NCBI GenBank assembly: GCA_039566865.1
Contig: CM076960.1
Span: 6,744,001-6,808,000, forward strand
Direction: 5' to 3'
DNA: 64,000 bases
DNA from: Aurelia coerulea
Lineage: Eukaryota; Cnidaria; Scyphozoa; Semaeostomeae; Ulmaridae
The notes under the pieces are model-generated. The model was not told where the DNA came from. It saw only the letters and a list, made by a program, of their open reading frames with translations, and did not search any database. Positions 46,366 through 57,933 of the stretch are shown in pieces. The position numbers and the translations under genes are program-made. How positions within the stretch are numbered: position 1 is the first letter of the stretch; each line of letters opens with the position of its first letter.

Positions 46366-49300
46366 ATTCTGAGGCAAAAATGGCACCTTTTGGTTTGTTG
46401 CAAAATCTTGGGGGGCACATGCCACCAGTGCCCCCGGTTCCCTACGTCTTTGGACTCTCGCTACATCGAATTTGATAGTTCTGATGCATATCAAGAAATC
46501 TGGTCTGCTTCATCAAGTGGGCTCGTTATTAGGCTACATCCATTTCGATATGAACTAAATCGTGCATGGCAATTGCAAATAGATATTCTATTACTTTGAG
46601 GCAAGCTATGTGCATGATCTCATTCTTCCAACATGGCTAATGGGGGCCTTTAATTTTTCCAGACGTAGCTGATCTTTTGATTTGCCTATAATCAATCAAG
46701 TCATTATTAAGAAATTGAGGCCATTAACCTTATTAGTGATCAGGTCATTACCTTTCCTGTTGTCTAGAAATCCGAATTACTTGCGGTAATAGTAGGCCTT
46801 AATTAGCTGTAATTTAGCTATTCATTATTTTAGCCTACTTTAAATAACAATAATAATAATAATTGCTGCGAAGCAGCCACCTATTTCTGCGCAGTGGCTT
46901 CGCTAGGCGTGATCGATTCTCGATGCTTGTATGTCTGTTTTCAACAATTTTTACGCAGTCACTAAATTTAGACGGGACATAAGCAAATGACGTACATGCA
47001 GATATCGTATGATGGCGAACGGCCTAAGGTCGAGTAGTGGCAGTCAATAATCGACCCTTATCCACGCGATTCATGACAAACAAGCAGTAGAAGTAGTTTG
47101 TGCAGCTCCATACTTGTTTCAGTTCTTTCCATCGATATATTCTTTATTTTGTTTTGCCTTGAAAAGGAGAAGCGACTAAACATCGCGATCATAGCTGCGA
47201 GATTGAGTGGCTGAATTTCATGTGAGACCATGGTTAGACGTAGCCAATGCGGAACCAACGAAGCCTTCAAAAGTCAACATTATGAATATGGTCATTTCTA
47301 TTTTCTTTCAACTGCACAATACTGGAATTTACGTCATTCAATGCTTGCAACAATCACATTTTCAATTGGCATTGACTCGACACAATAAACTGTTGACACT
47401 GCCTTTAGAGCGTCGCACAATTGCGGTTCACGAGGAAGTAGGATTTCGATTTGAAATATGTTGACTTTCTCAAGAATTCCTACAAAGACAGAAAGGGCTC
47501 AGAATTGAACTCTGCATTTTTGGCAAGGAGAGAAAGACCAGCCACGATTCGGCCGTCTTTTCTTTCATATTTGAAAGAATCATAAAATCTACGTTTGTTA
47601 TTTTGAAGAGTGCCTAAACCGCATATATAATCAAATACAGTTGAGAAATTACAATGACCAGATTTTGAGAGTCACCCAAAGTTCGAGGGGCGTATATCAC
47701 TTTGTAAATATCTCGTACACCTTTGTCAAGAAAAATCTGTAAAAATTTCTTAAAATCCTTTTCTCCTGAAAGATCTCGTGCACTTTTTTGGAAGAGTGAT
47801 ACACCCCTCACCAAAGTTTTTCAACTTCACCTGATTTAAGCTCAAAGGGGGCATTTTAGAGATCCCTAATGTGGCTGTTTATTGCATAATATATCAACAT
47901 AATGACATGTTGGTTTTTCTCTTAGTCCAGAATCTATTCAGCTTGCAGAAAATTTGGCAAAAATTATAATTCTGTAAGAATTCGATTTCCCCTTGATTTC
48001 CCGACCTGTGCCCGTCCTCTTCTGCAAGGTTAAAAAATGGAGTACGGAATAAAGGAACAAGATCCAGCCCCCATCGAAATCTCTTCCAACCATGTATTCT
48101 AAGGCCAGTCTCAGCAATTAACAAGGAATTTTCTGGGGCTATGCCCCAGACCCAACCTTTTATGCAGAGTCGGCCTCATTCTGACTCCCCTGGTAGAGTA
48201 ATAGATTCAAATTCTTCATGCACGCTCCACCAACAACAATTTTTAACACAGCCCAAAGCCAACGACCAGTACGCAGCACTCACTAATGAAAATTATTTCT
48301 AGTAATAATAATATTGCGTTGTTGAGCGCATTCAGTTCAGTGGATATCAACTTTTAAACCGACTCATAAATATTGTGAAAACTTGTTAAATGAGTTCATG
48401 GCCTTTAAATTGCCATCGCAGTTTCATTTTGAAAGAGGCCTGTTTTTTTTTCTGATACACCTCGTATAACTTATGAGAATTTCTATTAACTTCAATGAGA
48501 CGCCATAGGAAAATGGTGCAAAGTTTCAAAAACAACATAAACATTTGGGATCTACATGGGCAGTTGACCTGAAACAACTAAGCGAGAGTAAAATAGGCAG
48601 AGCACGAGCATTGCATCTCGTTGCGCAAGCAAATGTTACCGACTAAAATGTGGTCTTAAACGTTTGCCCAAGACTGTAACTGCGTTATTGCAGTAAAACA
48701 GGGACAGAAAATGTTTCATTATCGCAAATCTCACCTGACATCTACTTAGAGGAAGACATTTTGTAGCTATGGTATGCGTCCAAACTGACCAGGGTCAAAA
48801 ACAACAAATCAAAGAATGTTGGGAAAACGCGGAACTCAGAGAGTGAGTCTATTAAAATTCCAGAAGAAAGAGATTGAGGCAGATCCAAAAACGCATTAAA
48901 TTCATCACTAGTGTACCAATTTATTCAATATAAAAATATTAAAAGAACTTCACGACCTGTCAAATACTAAAGCTACGATACTACGAAAGATTCACATATT
49001 TCGTCGAAAGTTTGTTGATGATAATATCACGAATCACGTGGATCTCCTGAAAGCTATTTTAAGTTACTCGATTTGTTCGAACTGGCTTTAGTCTTGTTTA
49101 CAAGGAGCCTCATTTGGCCTTGTTTATAATCCAGTGGAATGGGACACTATAGAAGCCCTAAATTCTTACGATGAGGCATAGCACCTTTTTGTCCGAGTGG
49201 CATAACTGACTGTGGGAGAAATCGATCAAGTATGTGCCTACATCATGAATAATTAATGAATTAACAACGAGTGTTTAATCCCTGTATACGGTGTCGTATA

Positions 49301-50585
49301 ATTTCTGATGGTATAATTTTGCCACTAACAGAGACTAGCAGAGACTAGTTCTGTCACAGAACTAGTAGGGTTCTGGCAAGGTCTATACGGCATAGCTCAC
49401 AACGAAAGCAATACTGCTGTGAAGACTCAGCTCAAAATACAATCAAACGCTTGGTCGCAATGGTTTCCATTCACGTAATGCAATGGTGACATATGACTGT
49501 CTCCGCCCACTGCTTTGAAGAGTTCCGACAGGCCTTAGATTTGCATGGTTGATACACAAAATCCGCAATAGTGCCAGTTGATGATGTCAAAAAAACGGCA
49601 AAACATTATTTTGCTACCAAGTCAAGTTTGAATCACAACTTGATGTAGAATATCTATTTTCAAAGCTAGACGGTTTTTGTTCATTCTCTTTTGCGGTCAA
49701 CATATGAAAGCTCATATCATGTTTGTTTAGTTAGTTACTGATATGGAATTAAAACTTTCTCTTTATCGGATGACAAAATGATCTGGCAACTTTTCAAAAT
49801 CTCGCAAAAATATTTAGGTTTGAGTTCTCTTTGATATGGAACAAATTCAATTTGAGATATTGCATATCATAGAAATGTCTTCAAAAATTTGGCAATTGGT
49901 GTTTCGTTTGAAATGTCCGATTTTGAAATAACTCAATAGAACGGAAAAATTGAGAAAGCTAATTTTATCTGGTCTGATGCCTTAGGGCGTAGGTCCCATA
50001 TAAGTTCAGTTATAAACGCCAGAGATCAAACTGCATCCAGATCGCCGAGAATAGATTTAACATCAGAAGAGAAATCTAATTTCAACGATTTAAAAAAATG
50101 CAGATTATTAGTCATCGGGTAATGCTAACAAAATATACATTCTGTTCACTCAACGTGTCGATCAATAAAAGCCTGTTTCATTAACCTCAGTACTCATATT
50201 GAAGGGGTCCAAGTCGACTCTGTCACGGCAGTCACTTTTCAGGTAGCTATTAAGTGCATACCTTATTCAGAACTACTTCAAGAATTTGCAATAGGTCTAA
50301 TTCGATCGGTCCTTGAAACAAATGCTGTCAAATAAATGTTTATCGCAGGTCATATAATCAAATTTTGATCATTTTACAAAAGATTCAAGTAATTTTATGA
50401 AATATAGCATATCGGCTGTCCCAAAGAAGTAAACAGATATGGTCAGGCCTACCGATGAAAACTCAATAGTTAACTTAAATATAGATACCTAGTATTTAAT
50501 ATTGGTGCTTTGAATGTTGAAATATCACTCTGTCGAAAGTTTAAATTTATTCAAAAACCAGATCATTTGCATTTTGGCCTTTGTA
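46366..50585. other. Long non-coding region
   Basis: No gene supported over 4.2 kb. It holds a LINE-related stretch (about 46,655-46,725), an (AAT)n tract with a GCTGCGAAGCAGC palindrome near 46,845-46,880, a weak inverted repeat near 47,685-47,820, and the hairpin ACTAGTTCTG TCA CAGAACTAGT at 49,344-49,366. Open frames of 60-120 codons have biased, repeat-like content and no domain. Confidence 0.5.
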
Positions 50586-51306
50586 CAGGGTGTCCCCAAA
50601 AGATTGTTCCACGTTTGATTAAATATAAAAAAATAACGAAATAATGAACGGGCTCTATGGTAAAATAACCATATTGCTGTAATTTTAAATCAATTTTAGA
50701 CAACAGAAGCCAGCAAATCGGCTAAATACTCACGGATCTACGAGCTTTTGAAGTTCAAGTTTGTGCGAAATCTGAAACCAAACGCCCCTAAATTTCATAT
50801 TTTGTGAACGTAGAATCTCATTTATTCAAAGCAAATCAAATTAAATTTAAAAAGCAATTTCCATAGACTAGCTTTCTCTAACATTGAATCATGGTTATGG
50901 ATGCCTGGAGGAATCATGTTAAGCACAATTTGGAATGGCACCATCTCTCATCGATTAAGTTTTCATTCCATTTTTTTTATACTTGCATTCTTAAGTAAAT
51001 TTTGGCAACAGTTACAAGGTTTGAATTACTGTGGAAGTCCTATTTGGTTTGCTATAATATCAACAAGAGGAAAGCATTGAGTAGTCTTCTTTTAAATCGA
51101 TTTTGGGATGTCTGGTTTCAGCTTTTGCACAAACTTGAACTTCAAAAGCTTGTAGCTCCGTGAATTCTTAGCCGATTTGCAAGATTCTCGCGTCAAAAAT
51201 TAATTTAAAATGTAAGGAACAAGATTTTCTAACCAGGAACCTGCACTTTGGATCTTTATTTGTTAGTATTTAAGCAAACGGCGAACATTTTTTCTGGGAC
51301 ACCCTG
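50586..51306. mobile_element. Mariner-like MITE, CAGGGTGTCC termini
   Basis: 721 bp, TA on both sides, ends CAGGGTGTCCCCAAAAGATT and TTTTTTCTGGGACACCCTG. The interior is a diverged form of 12,840-13,601 (shared TTTGATTAAAT and AACTTCAAAAGCT patches). It lies about 530 bases beyond the PTEN stop codon, possibly within the 3' UTR. Confidence 0.87.
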
Positions 51307-51832
51307 TAAGTTCTTGAAAAACAGAGAAAATTAAACAATATCATTGATAAAATCTGAGAATAATTATATTATACTTTATCATATTTGCTAAACCCTCACA
51401 CATTGCACTCCTCTTCTTTCGTGTAACTCTTCCTCACACATTGCGCACCTCTTCTTTCGTGGAAATCTTTCAATATACGTAAGTCAACTATCGAGGAACG
51501 TTTTAAAGACAATTAATCATTGACCAAGGCTAAACCTTCATCGTTAGGCCATACCAAATCTGTTCACTTTTCTTGGGACATCCCATATGGTCACCAGGTA
51601 TGTTTGATAGAAATAGAGCATGTAGCAATTACTTGTTCACACGTTACATCGAGGTTGATGAGACCATGAACTGAGAATGGTCGATGAGTTGAGTAAACTG
51701 AGTGAAGTGCTATGGGAAGTGACACAATACAATGACAACATGTACTCACAATAAATTCTTATCCCTTGTTTGCACCTCTTCACTTTGTCACTTTGCATAT
51801 AGAAACAGTACATTAAAGGTACAATAATCGTT
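51307..51832 (-). other. Region 3' of PTEN (3' UTR candidate)
   Basis: It follows the PTEN stop on the minus strand. No perfect AATAAA occurs on that strand between the stop and the MITE; a GATAAA variant lies near 51,375. It contains a 38-base direct repeat (51,394-51,469: CCTCACACATTGCRCNCCTC twice). Confidence 0.5.
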
Positions 51833-52105
51833 TCACACTCTGGTCACTTGCACATTAGATGAGACAGTCTGAACTACTTTTGTCGGCCGGTCGGTCTCGT
51901 CACCATCCCATTCATTAACTTCATCTTCGGATAAATCTTCCTCGAGATTTATATCTACAGACACCGTGTCGAATTCTGGCACGTCCTTTTTGTCTAACAC
52001 TATGCTGCTATATCGTTTCGCCATTTCTTCAGATAGGTCTCCATCCACTTCGATATTCTGCTTTTCTAGACAGCGGGCATCAGGTACAATTATCTGCACT
52101 TTTAC
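51833..52105 (-). CDS. PTEN, last exon (exon 9 equivalent): end of C2 domain and C-tail
   Basis: PTEN is the lipid phosphatase that removes the 3-phosphate of PIP3 and opposes PI3K/AKT signalling at the plasma membrane. The acceptor is TTTTTCAG at 52,113-52,106, and the exon starts in phase 0 with VKVQIIVPDARC, matching the human VKLYFTK start of exon 9 at residue 343. It encodes 90 residues and stops at TGA 51,833-51,835. After the last C2 strand the tail is strongly acidic (NLEEDLSEDEVNEWDGDETD), as is the CK2-phosphorylated tail of vertebrate PTEN. It ends QVTRV, a class I PDZ ligand like human ITKV. The tail is longer than the human one. The open frame continues a few codons upstream of the acceptor, but those are intronic. 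Confidence 0.93.
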   Translation of the reverse strand, partial: VKVQIIVPDARCLEKQNIEVDGDLSEEMAKRYSSIVLDKKDVPEFDTVSVDINLEEDLSEDEVNEWDGDETDRPTKVVQTVSSNVQVTRV

Positions 52106-52993
52106 CTGAAAAATAGTTGCCAATATTCAAAATCTAGAGCTGGCATTTTGAAGTAAATAAAAATCATCGTCAGGACGCACCTATGCAAGAAAAGCATTCT
52201 TATTTCCTAATTATGATCAGAAGTTTCCTGGGTGCGGTCCAATTTGGTAACTGCTGATTTAATTTTCAGTTAAATCCCAAATAATACACGTCGGTCTTCT
52301 GTCGATTTGTCATCAGCCTACTTCCTTATGATTGCGTCTTCCACTATTTGGGTAACTTTCTCAAAAAGGCTTGCATATAAGGACTATCTAAGCTAAGTAG
52401 AGGCGAAGTAGAGGTTATCTAGAAACAGGACACAGAAACGCTTACACACGTAATTGCTCCCTAATGAGAAGATATGCACGCACATGTCGAAATCATCAAA
52501 TACAATAGGCTAATTTTATACCTGCATATACAGCTTTTGAGTTAGCAGTTTACCTCATTCAACTAAATGTAAGATGTTACGTAAAAATAAGAAAATTGCT
52601 TGAAAGAATTGTGCTTAAGTCGACTTAGGATATCAGCCTGTCAAACGCTGGCGAAGGAACAGTTTTGATTTCAAAATTCAACTGGTTCCAGCAGTAACTT
52701 CTCGATATGAAAAGCTCCGCTTCCCATTTGAGGTTTACAAAGTGGAATCATGAGGTGAGTTTTGGTATTACTTAGTGTCAAATTGCAGGAATTGGGCAAT
52801 TTGTGAAACACTGACTGCATATAGGTGGATGAAAGCCCATTCAAGGATATATTTACGTTTGCTGATTGTTAACTATCATACTTGTGATAAAAACTTGTGG
52901 TAAAATTTTTACTTGTGGTAAAAATGCTCTATCACAGTGATTGTTAGCTAAAAGTAGATAGCTTATTTTTCCCTGACGCTAAAAAACAACATA

Positions 52994-53579
52994 CGGGGTG
53001 TCCCAAATATTTTGCCCCGTTTGCCTAAAGATTGCAACAAAAGAGCAAACGATTCTCGCCAAGCTCTTGTATGATGTTGCTCTTGAGATGTTCAAATCTA
53101 TTTTGCTGACATCCCCGTAAAAATCCGTTGATGGAGCTATGATCTTCAGAAGACCAAATTTGCCTGATGACTGAATCCAGCGGTCGGCCATTTTGTCTTA
53201 CTATTTTGCAATGATAAATATCTTCATTTGAGGTAAGAAATAATTTCTGTGAGGTCAGAAATAGTGGAACTCTCTGAGGATTAGCGGAATTTTCACGAGA
53301 GCTATGCAATTGGAGGTTGCTGTTTCATTTTCAATCCATTAAGCTATTTATCGCTGCAGAATAGTAAGACAAAATGGCCGACCGCTGGTTTCAGTCATCG
53401 GTCAAATTTGGTCTTCTGAAGGTCATAGCTCCATCATTTTTCAACGGATTTTTATGGGGATGGTAGGAAGCTTTAATTCAACATCTGAAGAGTACCATCA
53501 TGCACAAGTTTGACGAGAATCTTTTGCCGTTTTGTCATAATCTTCAAACAAACGGGGCACAAGTTTTTGGGACACCCTG
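52994..53579. mobile_element. Foldback MITE, CGGGGTGTCCC termini
   Basis: Almost the whole 586 bases fold back on themselves. The arms carry GGGGTGTCCCAAA..GCCCCGTTTG at the ends and TAAGACAAAATGGCCGACCGCTGG inverted in the middle (both halves lie around 53,170-53,210 and 53,365-53,392). TA precedes it; CA follows. The family recurs at 57,934-58,813. No transposase. It lies in a PTEN intron. Confidence 0.83.
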
Positions 53580-54059
53580 CACAAAATCGGGCTTTCCAAT
53601 GGAGAATGAGTTTCAAAGTTAAAAAACCACCCTACCTGAATTTAAAAAACCAAGAAACTTTTGTAATTTGTAGTTTTAATTTTCCTATCGCATTCAACAA
53701 GGTTTTGACACTGTAGAGTTATAGCAAACCTTTGGACATTATTTTGAGTGCGAATTATGTTATTTATTTGTTTTGAGATCTTACTTTGGGAACCCTTTGG
53801 ACAAAACAAAATTAACTTTACACTTTCGCCATTAGCAATACAAGAAACATGTAAGAAACTTTTGGTAGCAAAATAGCCCAAAAATTTAAGAAACTGTCTA
53901 GCCCTAGACCTTAGTTTCTTATAAAGAACACATGTACTGGTCGAAATTCTTAGTTTCTTAAAAAATACGTGTACTCTGGAGAAAAGGCATTTGAACCTGA
54001 GTATGTTGGCCAGTATAAAGTTGAAAAGCCTACTCTTATTTCAACAGTGATTTTGTTGC

Positions 54060-54480
54060 ACAAATCCTTTTTATGGTACTGGTTGATGGGGATAAAAATG
54101 TAATTTTGTTGAAGAGTAGTGTATTACTATCTCAATAATTGTCAAGTGCTGAACATACTGTTTTGGTTCTCACTGACAAATGTGGGGACATTCTTACTGC
54201 GTACTGCAGTTGTACTGCTGGTCTTTCACGATGTTGTAATCATGTAATTTGCCTTGCATCTAAAGACAGTTGGTCAAAGAGAAATGTAAATGTTTCTAAA
54301 TCTCTGACACCAGTGAAAAGCCTGGCATCACTGTCCCTTGCTATTTGTGCAAAGTTCATTGGGACCTTATCTTGCCATTGGGGAGTCTTGTATTCAAAAC
54401 AGTTGCAGTGCTTATCTCTGCTGGACGAGTGGCAACCTCGTGAACAATGTTTCTCTTTACTGGAGAGCTTTTCCACTTGA
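54060..54480 (+). pseudogene. SWIM zinc-finger protein fragment
   Basis: From about 54,070 the plus strand reads LVDGDKNVILLKSS, a stop, then SSAEHTVLVLTDKCGDILTA followed by YCSCTAGLSRCCNHV. The last is a SWIM motif (CxC...CxH, about 54,202-54,246). This arrangement is common in the many SWIM/YqaJ-type proteins of invertebrate genomes, which are often associated with mobile DNA. Similarity fades after about 54,300, although the frame stays open to 54,480. The upstream stop and lack of the rest of the protein make it a relic. Orientation is opposite to PTEN. Confidence 0.65.
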
Positions 54481-55699
54481 TCTCACTCTCAGTTACAAAA
54501 GCTGAAGGAAAGTTGACTGGAGTGGAGTGTAGGTTTTCCATTTTCAAAATGATTGCAACAGATTTTCCCCAACACTTCCTGCAAGCCAACTTCTCTTTCC
54601 CCGGCTTCTGACCGCGAGCCTACTTGGAAAAACGGAGAGAGTGAAATCAAGGGGAAATTTTACAAAAGTGAAGAGATAGAAGTGTGGAAATTTCAGAGGA
54701 TCATCATGGTCATGGATGTATAAAGACTCTTCAATTTGGAAATCGAGTGGATGGCTACCTCTGGGCAGAATTGATGGCCGACAGGGTTCGGCGTGGTTGC
54801 TGGGCGTAGGCAGCGGTTTTGTGAAAGGTCAAAGAGTCGTTGGAGTTTGGGAAGGTTCGTCGCCATTTCTGAGAAAGTTTAGAAAGAATGGAAACAAAAG
54901 ACAAGGATCTTGGATGCTCAGGTAGGTCCAGTTAAGCAGAGAAATCTTCCTAAATGCATGCAGCGATAACCAAAAGTGTCGAAATCCAAAATTGCACGTG
55001 GCATGGTCTCGAAAATTCCATTTGATTCCAACGTTCGATCTACCGTGAAAGGGTCTATAAATTCTACTGCATGTCAGACGTGAATTTAGTCGACCACTGA
55101 GGGAAAGTTTCTGCATGCTTTCGATAGGCATTGCAAATGGCAAAGCATTCCCCTCAATAGTTGTACTCTAATATCCAATCATGGGTAGCTAGATACTGCA
55201 AATGTGCTTCTACAGAGGGGCGCTGCAACTAATATGTAGCTGCGTAGGAATAGTTTACATAGTTCTGTGGAGGACATAACGAAAGACCGAAAGAAAGATA
55301 TCCACAGTAGATTTATCTGCATCTCTTACGCTAGCTCTTCCATAGTAGTGAATGATGTTTTCCTCCACAAAAGAGCAAAGTTGCAGGAATCAAGCACAAT
55401 TGCGGCATCTAACTACCCATGATTGAATATATCCGAAAGAAGAAAAGCACATTCATGATACAGATTTTCCCATGATTCTCCCACGAATTTGCAGCTTCCT
55501 TCTTATATAAAGTATGAGAAAGGCTCAAATCAAGGTTTAGAGTCAGATCAAGGTTGGTTATGTGCGCAGGTGCGCAGGCTGCAGACGTGCAGATGCCCTT
55601 TGCTCATGCCGAGAGATCGTAGAGTGCAAAGATTGTGTCGAGGATGCGGTTATTTTTCGAATGGGCTTCAAATTTCCCGAGATTTGGCAAAACATTTAG

Positions 55700-55880
55700 C
55701 AAAACATTTTCAGATTTTCAGATTTTCAGGTTTTTTTTTTTATTTCAGGATTTTTTGAAATATTTTAAGATTTTTATAAGATTTTTACAAGATTTCTTAG
55801 AGTTTATGATTTGTTCTAAATATTTTGAGATTTCAACGACTTTAAAGAGATTTAAGAGATTTTTTGGAGATTCGTGAAAG
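55700..55880. repeat. GATTTT-rich low-complexity patch
   Basis: Many irregular repeats of GATTTT(C/T)A and AGATTTTT with a T10 run. It is slippage-derived low-complexity DNA within the PTEN intron. Confidence 0.75.
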
Positions 55881-56073
55881 GTGTATGAGATTTTTAGGAG
55901 TGATTCACCCTTCGGGAAAGGTCATCCTTGACGGATTTTTGCACTGCTCAAAGCTTTGGCTACGATCCCAGGCCCATTAAAATGCAAAATACGTTAACAT
56001 TTAATCACATGACCCATCTATGAAAACCTTATTGTATTTCTCAAAGGCAGCAGGGTTAAGAGAAAACACGTAC

Positions 56074-56274
56074 CTTGAAGTCAGTTGGGAATATTTTGTG
56101 TTTCTTGTCTTTATTTGCTTTATCTAAGTCTTCTTTGCCAAGCCAAAATTCTCGAACATCGGATCCATCATCAAGGGACTTAACCACAGTTTTCTCTCCG
56201 CCTCCATCAGGTTTATCTGGAGTGAAGCCCGACTTAACAAAAGACGTGTTGAACCAGAAGATGAACATTCGCTC
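56074..56274 (-). CDS. PTEN, exon 8 equivalent: C2 domain
   Basis: 201 bases, 67 codons, phase 0 at both ends. The acceptor TGTCTTTTAG precedes ERMFIFWFNTSFV, which aligns with human DKMFHFWVNTFFI at residue 268, exactly where human exon 8 starts. The donor is GACTTCAAG|GTACGT after IFPTDFK, matching human YFSPNFK at residue 342, the end of human exon 8. The most diagnostic stretch is EDLDKANKDKKHKIFP, nearly identical to human NDLDKANKDKANRYFS. The loop after the first strand (DKPDGGGEKTVVKSLDDGSD) is diverged, as in other invertebrates. It is part of the C2 domain that docks PTEN on membranes. Confidence 0.95.
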
Positions 56275-56342
56275 CTAAAAGACAGACATAAACATCAAAG
56301 CGAAGGTGAAAAAGTTGAAATCATTGCTCGAGAATCGAGATA

Positions 56343-56365
56343 GGGGCGGGGGCGGGGATTGGGGG
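56343..56365 (+). repeat. G-quadruplex-type tract
   Basis: Four runs of G (4, 5, 4 and 5) are separated by C, C and ATT. The plus strand could fold as a G-quadruplex, and the PTEN pre-mRNA would carry the C-rich complement about 70-90 bases upstream of an acceptor. Confidence 0.8.
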
Positions 56366-57499
56366 TTACTAGCAATAAAACGGATGTACAAACTGCTGTA
56401 CATTGATTTTACTAACTCTTAGGTGCCAAATAGGCTCACATTCCAATTAATGAGACCAGCTGCTCTTGGGGACTCGAAAGAAGAGAGCTTCTTATGCTGG
56501 GTTAATGCCCATTTGGGGAATTATTCTTGACATACATTTGCTAACAATGGTGACGTTTGCTGCGGCTTGTCAGGGATAGTGGGAAACACTTTATGCCCTC
56601 ATTATGTCCAATAAAGTTGTTCCAAAGTTATAATAAATCGTAGAAACAACTTTGCCACTTCTCGGATCCACTATGTGCGAGCTTCCTTAATAATGCTCTC
56701 ATATAGCTTCCTCATTCTCTACAATACCTATAATACTTCAAATTCTCTATAATTCTTTGCATTGGCTGCATCAGTTCATCAATTTGGTACTCGGCAAGCG
56801 ACAAAGACTGACACTTTTGTAATTCAGAAAAATACATCCAATATGGTCTCATTTCCATGTGTCATGGCATTCCTGTCGATCAACATGTTCATCATCTGCT
56901 TTTAGCTTCTGTTGAAAGCTAAAGGCCTACTTTTTTGAAAGTAAGTACCAATCATAGTTATTGCCATGTGGGTAGACATAGTTATCGCTCCACGTGGTCT
57001 CGTTCTTGTAGTAGGACAGAGTAGCTTAAAAGTATAGTAATTAAGTAACTATGTATTGTAAACTTTTAGAAGAATGTACCAAAAAAAATCATAGTTCGCA
57101 TATATTGTGCCTTATATGCTGTATAGCGTTGAATTTAATCAAAAGTTAGAACGACAGATTCACTATTGTTTTCAATGCAAAAACAACACAAGGATTGCTG
57201 TGAACGCCTCATCAAGTTCATCAGAGGTCGAAACTCATGAAGAAACATTGACTTCATCTGGTACTCTATACCAAATGTCATGACAAAGTTCTTCACAACA
57301 GAATTGAATAAATCACACTACCGCTGCTTGGCCAGCTTATATTTAGGCAGCCAGCATTTGAGTGGCATTTTACAATATCAAGGGCTCTTGCTTTCACAAA
57401 CCAGAGTCAATATTGACGCTGTGCAAGCTTCATACACTGATCCGATCAACTGTGAACAGCAGGGCAGTCAGTTCATGTGATATAAGTATTTGTAAGTTT

Positions 57500-57933
57500 C
57501 TAGAGATCTTTTAAAGATCTTAACACTTTGACAAATAAACACGCTCCAATCAAAAGACGGAGTAGAACGGAAATAAAGCTGAAAGATAAACCATGGATAA
57601 ATAATAAAATACAAAAGATGATGAGAATCCGAGACAGAATTCTGCAGAAACTAAAGAAACAGCAGACTCCTGAATTAAAAGAAACTAAATCAAGGTATCG
57701 CCATAATATTTTTCTACTAATAGTCAAAATATGAAAAAATTGTGGTCAGGTATCAAGACAATCACTTCTCATAAGTCTTCCACTTCTCCTTCAATTAACA
57801 AAATCAAAGGCAAATATGGAAATGTTACGTCAGAACCTTCTAAGATGTGAAATATTGTTAATGATTTTTATGTCAATATTGCTGATGGAATTTCAAAGAC
57901 AATCCCAATGCCTCCAAAGTCTCCTGTTGACTA
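57500..57933 (+). pseudogene. LINE fragment, region between endonuclease and RT
   Basis: The plus strand reads LKDKPWINNKIQKMMRIRDR near 57,570-57,640, then NMKKLWSGIKTITSHKSS, INKIKGKYGNV and VNDFYVNIADGISKTIP up to 57,933. These blocks (PWI.., the R/K-rich helix, K.W.GIK) are characteristic of the linker that precedes RT in CR1/Jockey-type LINEs. A MITE interrupts it at 57,934, and I do not find the LINE continuing beyond it. Confidence 0.75.

Larger units (their letters stand above)
52106..56073 (-). other. PTEN intron (8 equivalent)
   Basis: 3,968 bases between donor AAG|GTACGT and acceptor TTTTTCAG. It contains a foldback element (52,994-53,579), a SWIM-protein fragment (54,060-54,480) and a low-complexity GATTTT-rich patch (55,700-55,880). 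The remainder shows nothing recognisable. Confidence 0.85.

Noticed and set aside
46246..46599. 117-codon plus frame
   Set aside because: It starts inside the hAT element and crosses its end and target duplication, so it cannot be a conserved gene.
52106..52123. In-frame ATG start (MATIFQ) for the last PTEN exon as a stand-alone gene
   Set aside because: These codons lie upstream of a clear acceptor; joining at 52,105 gives the conserved PTEN junction.
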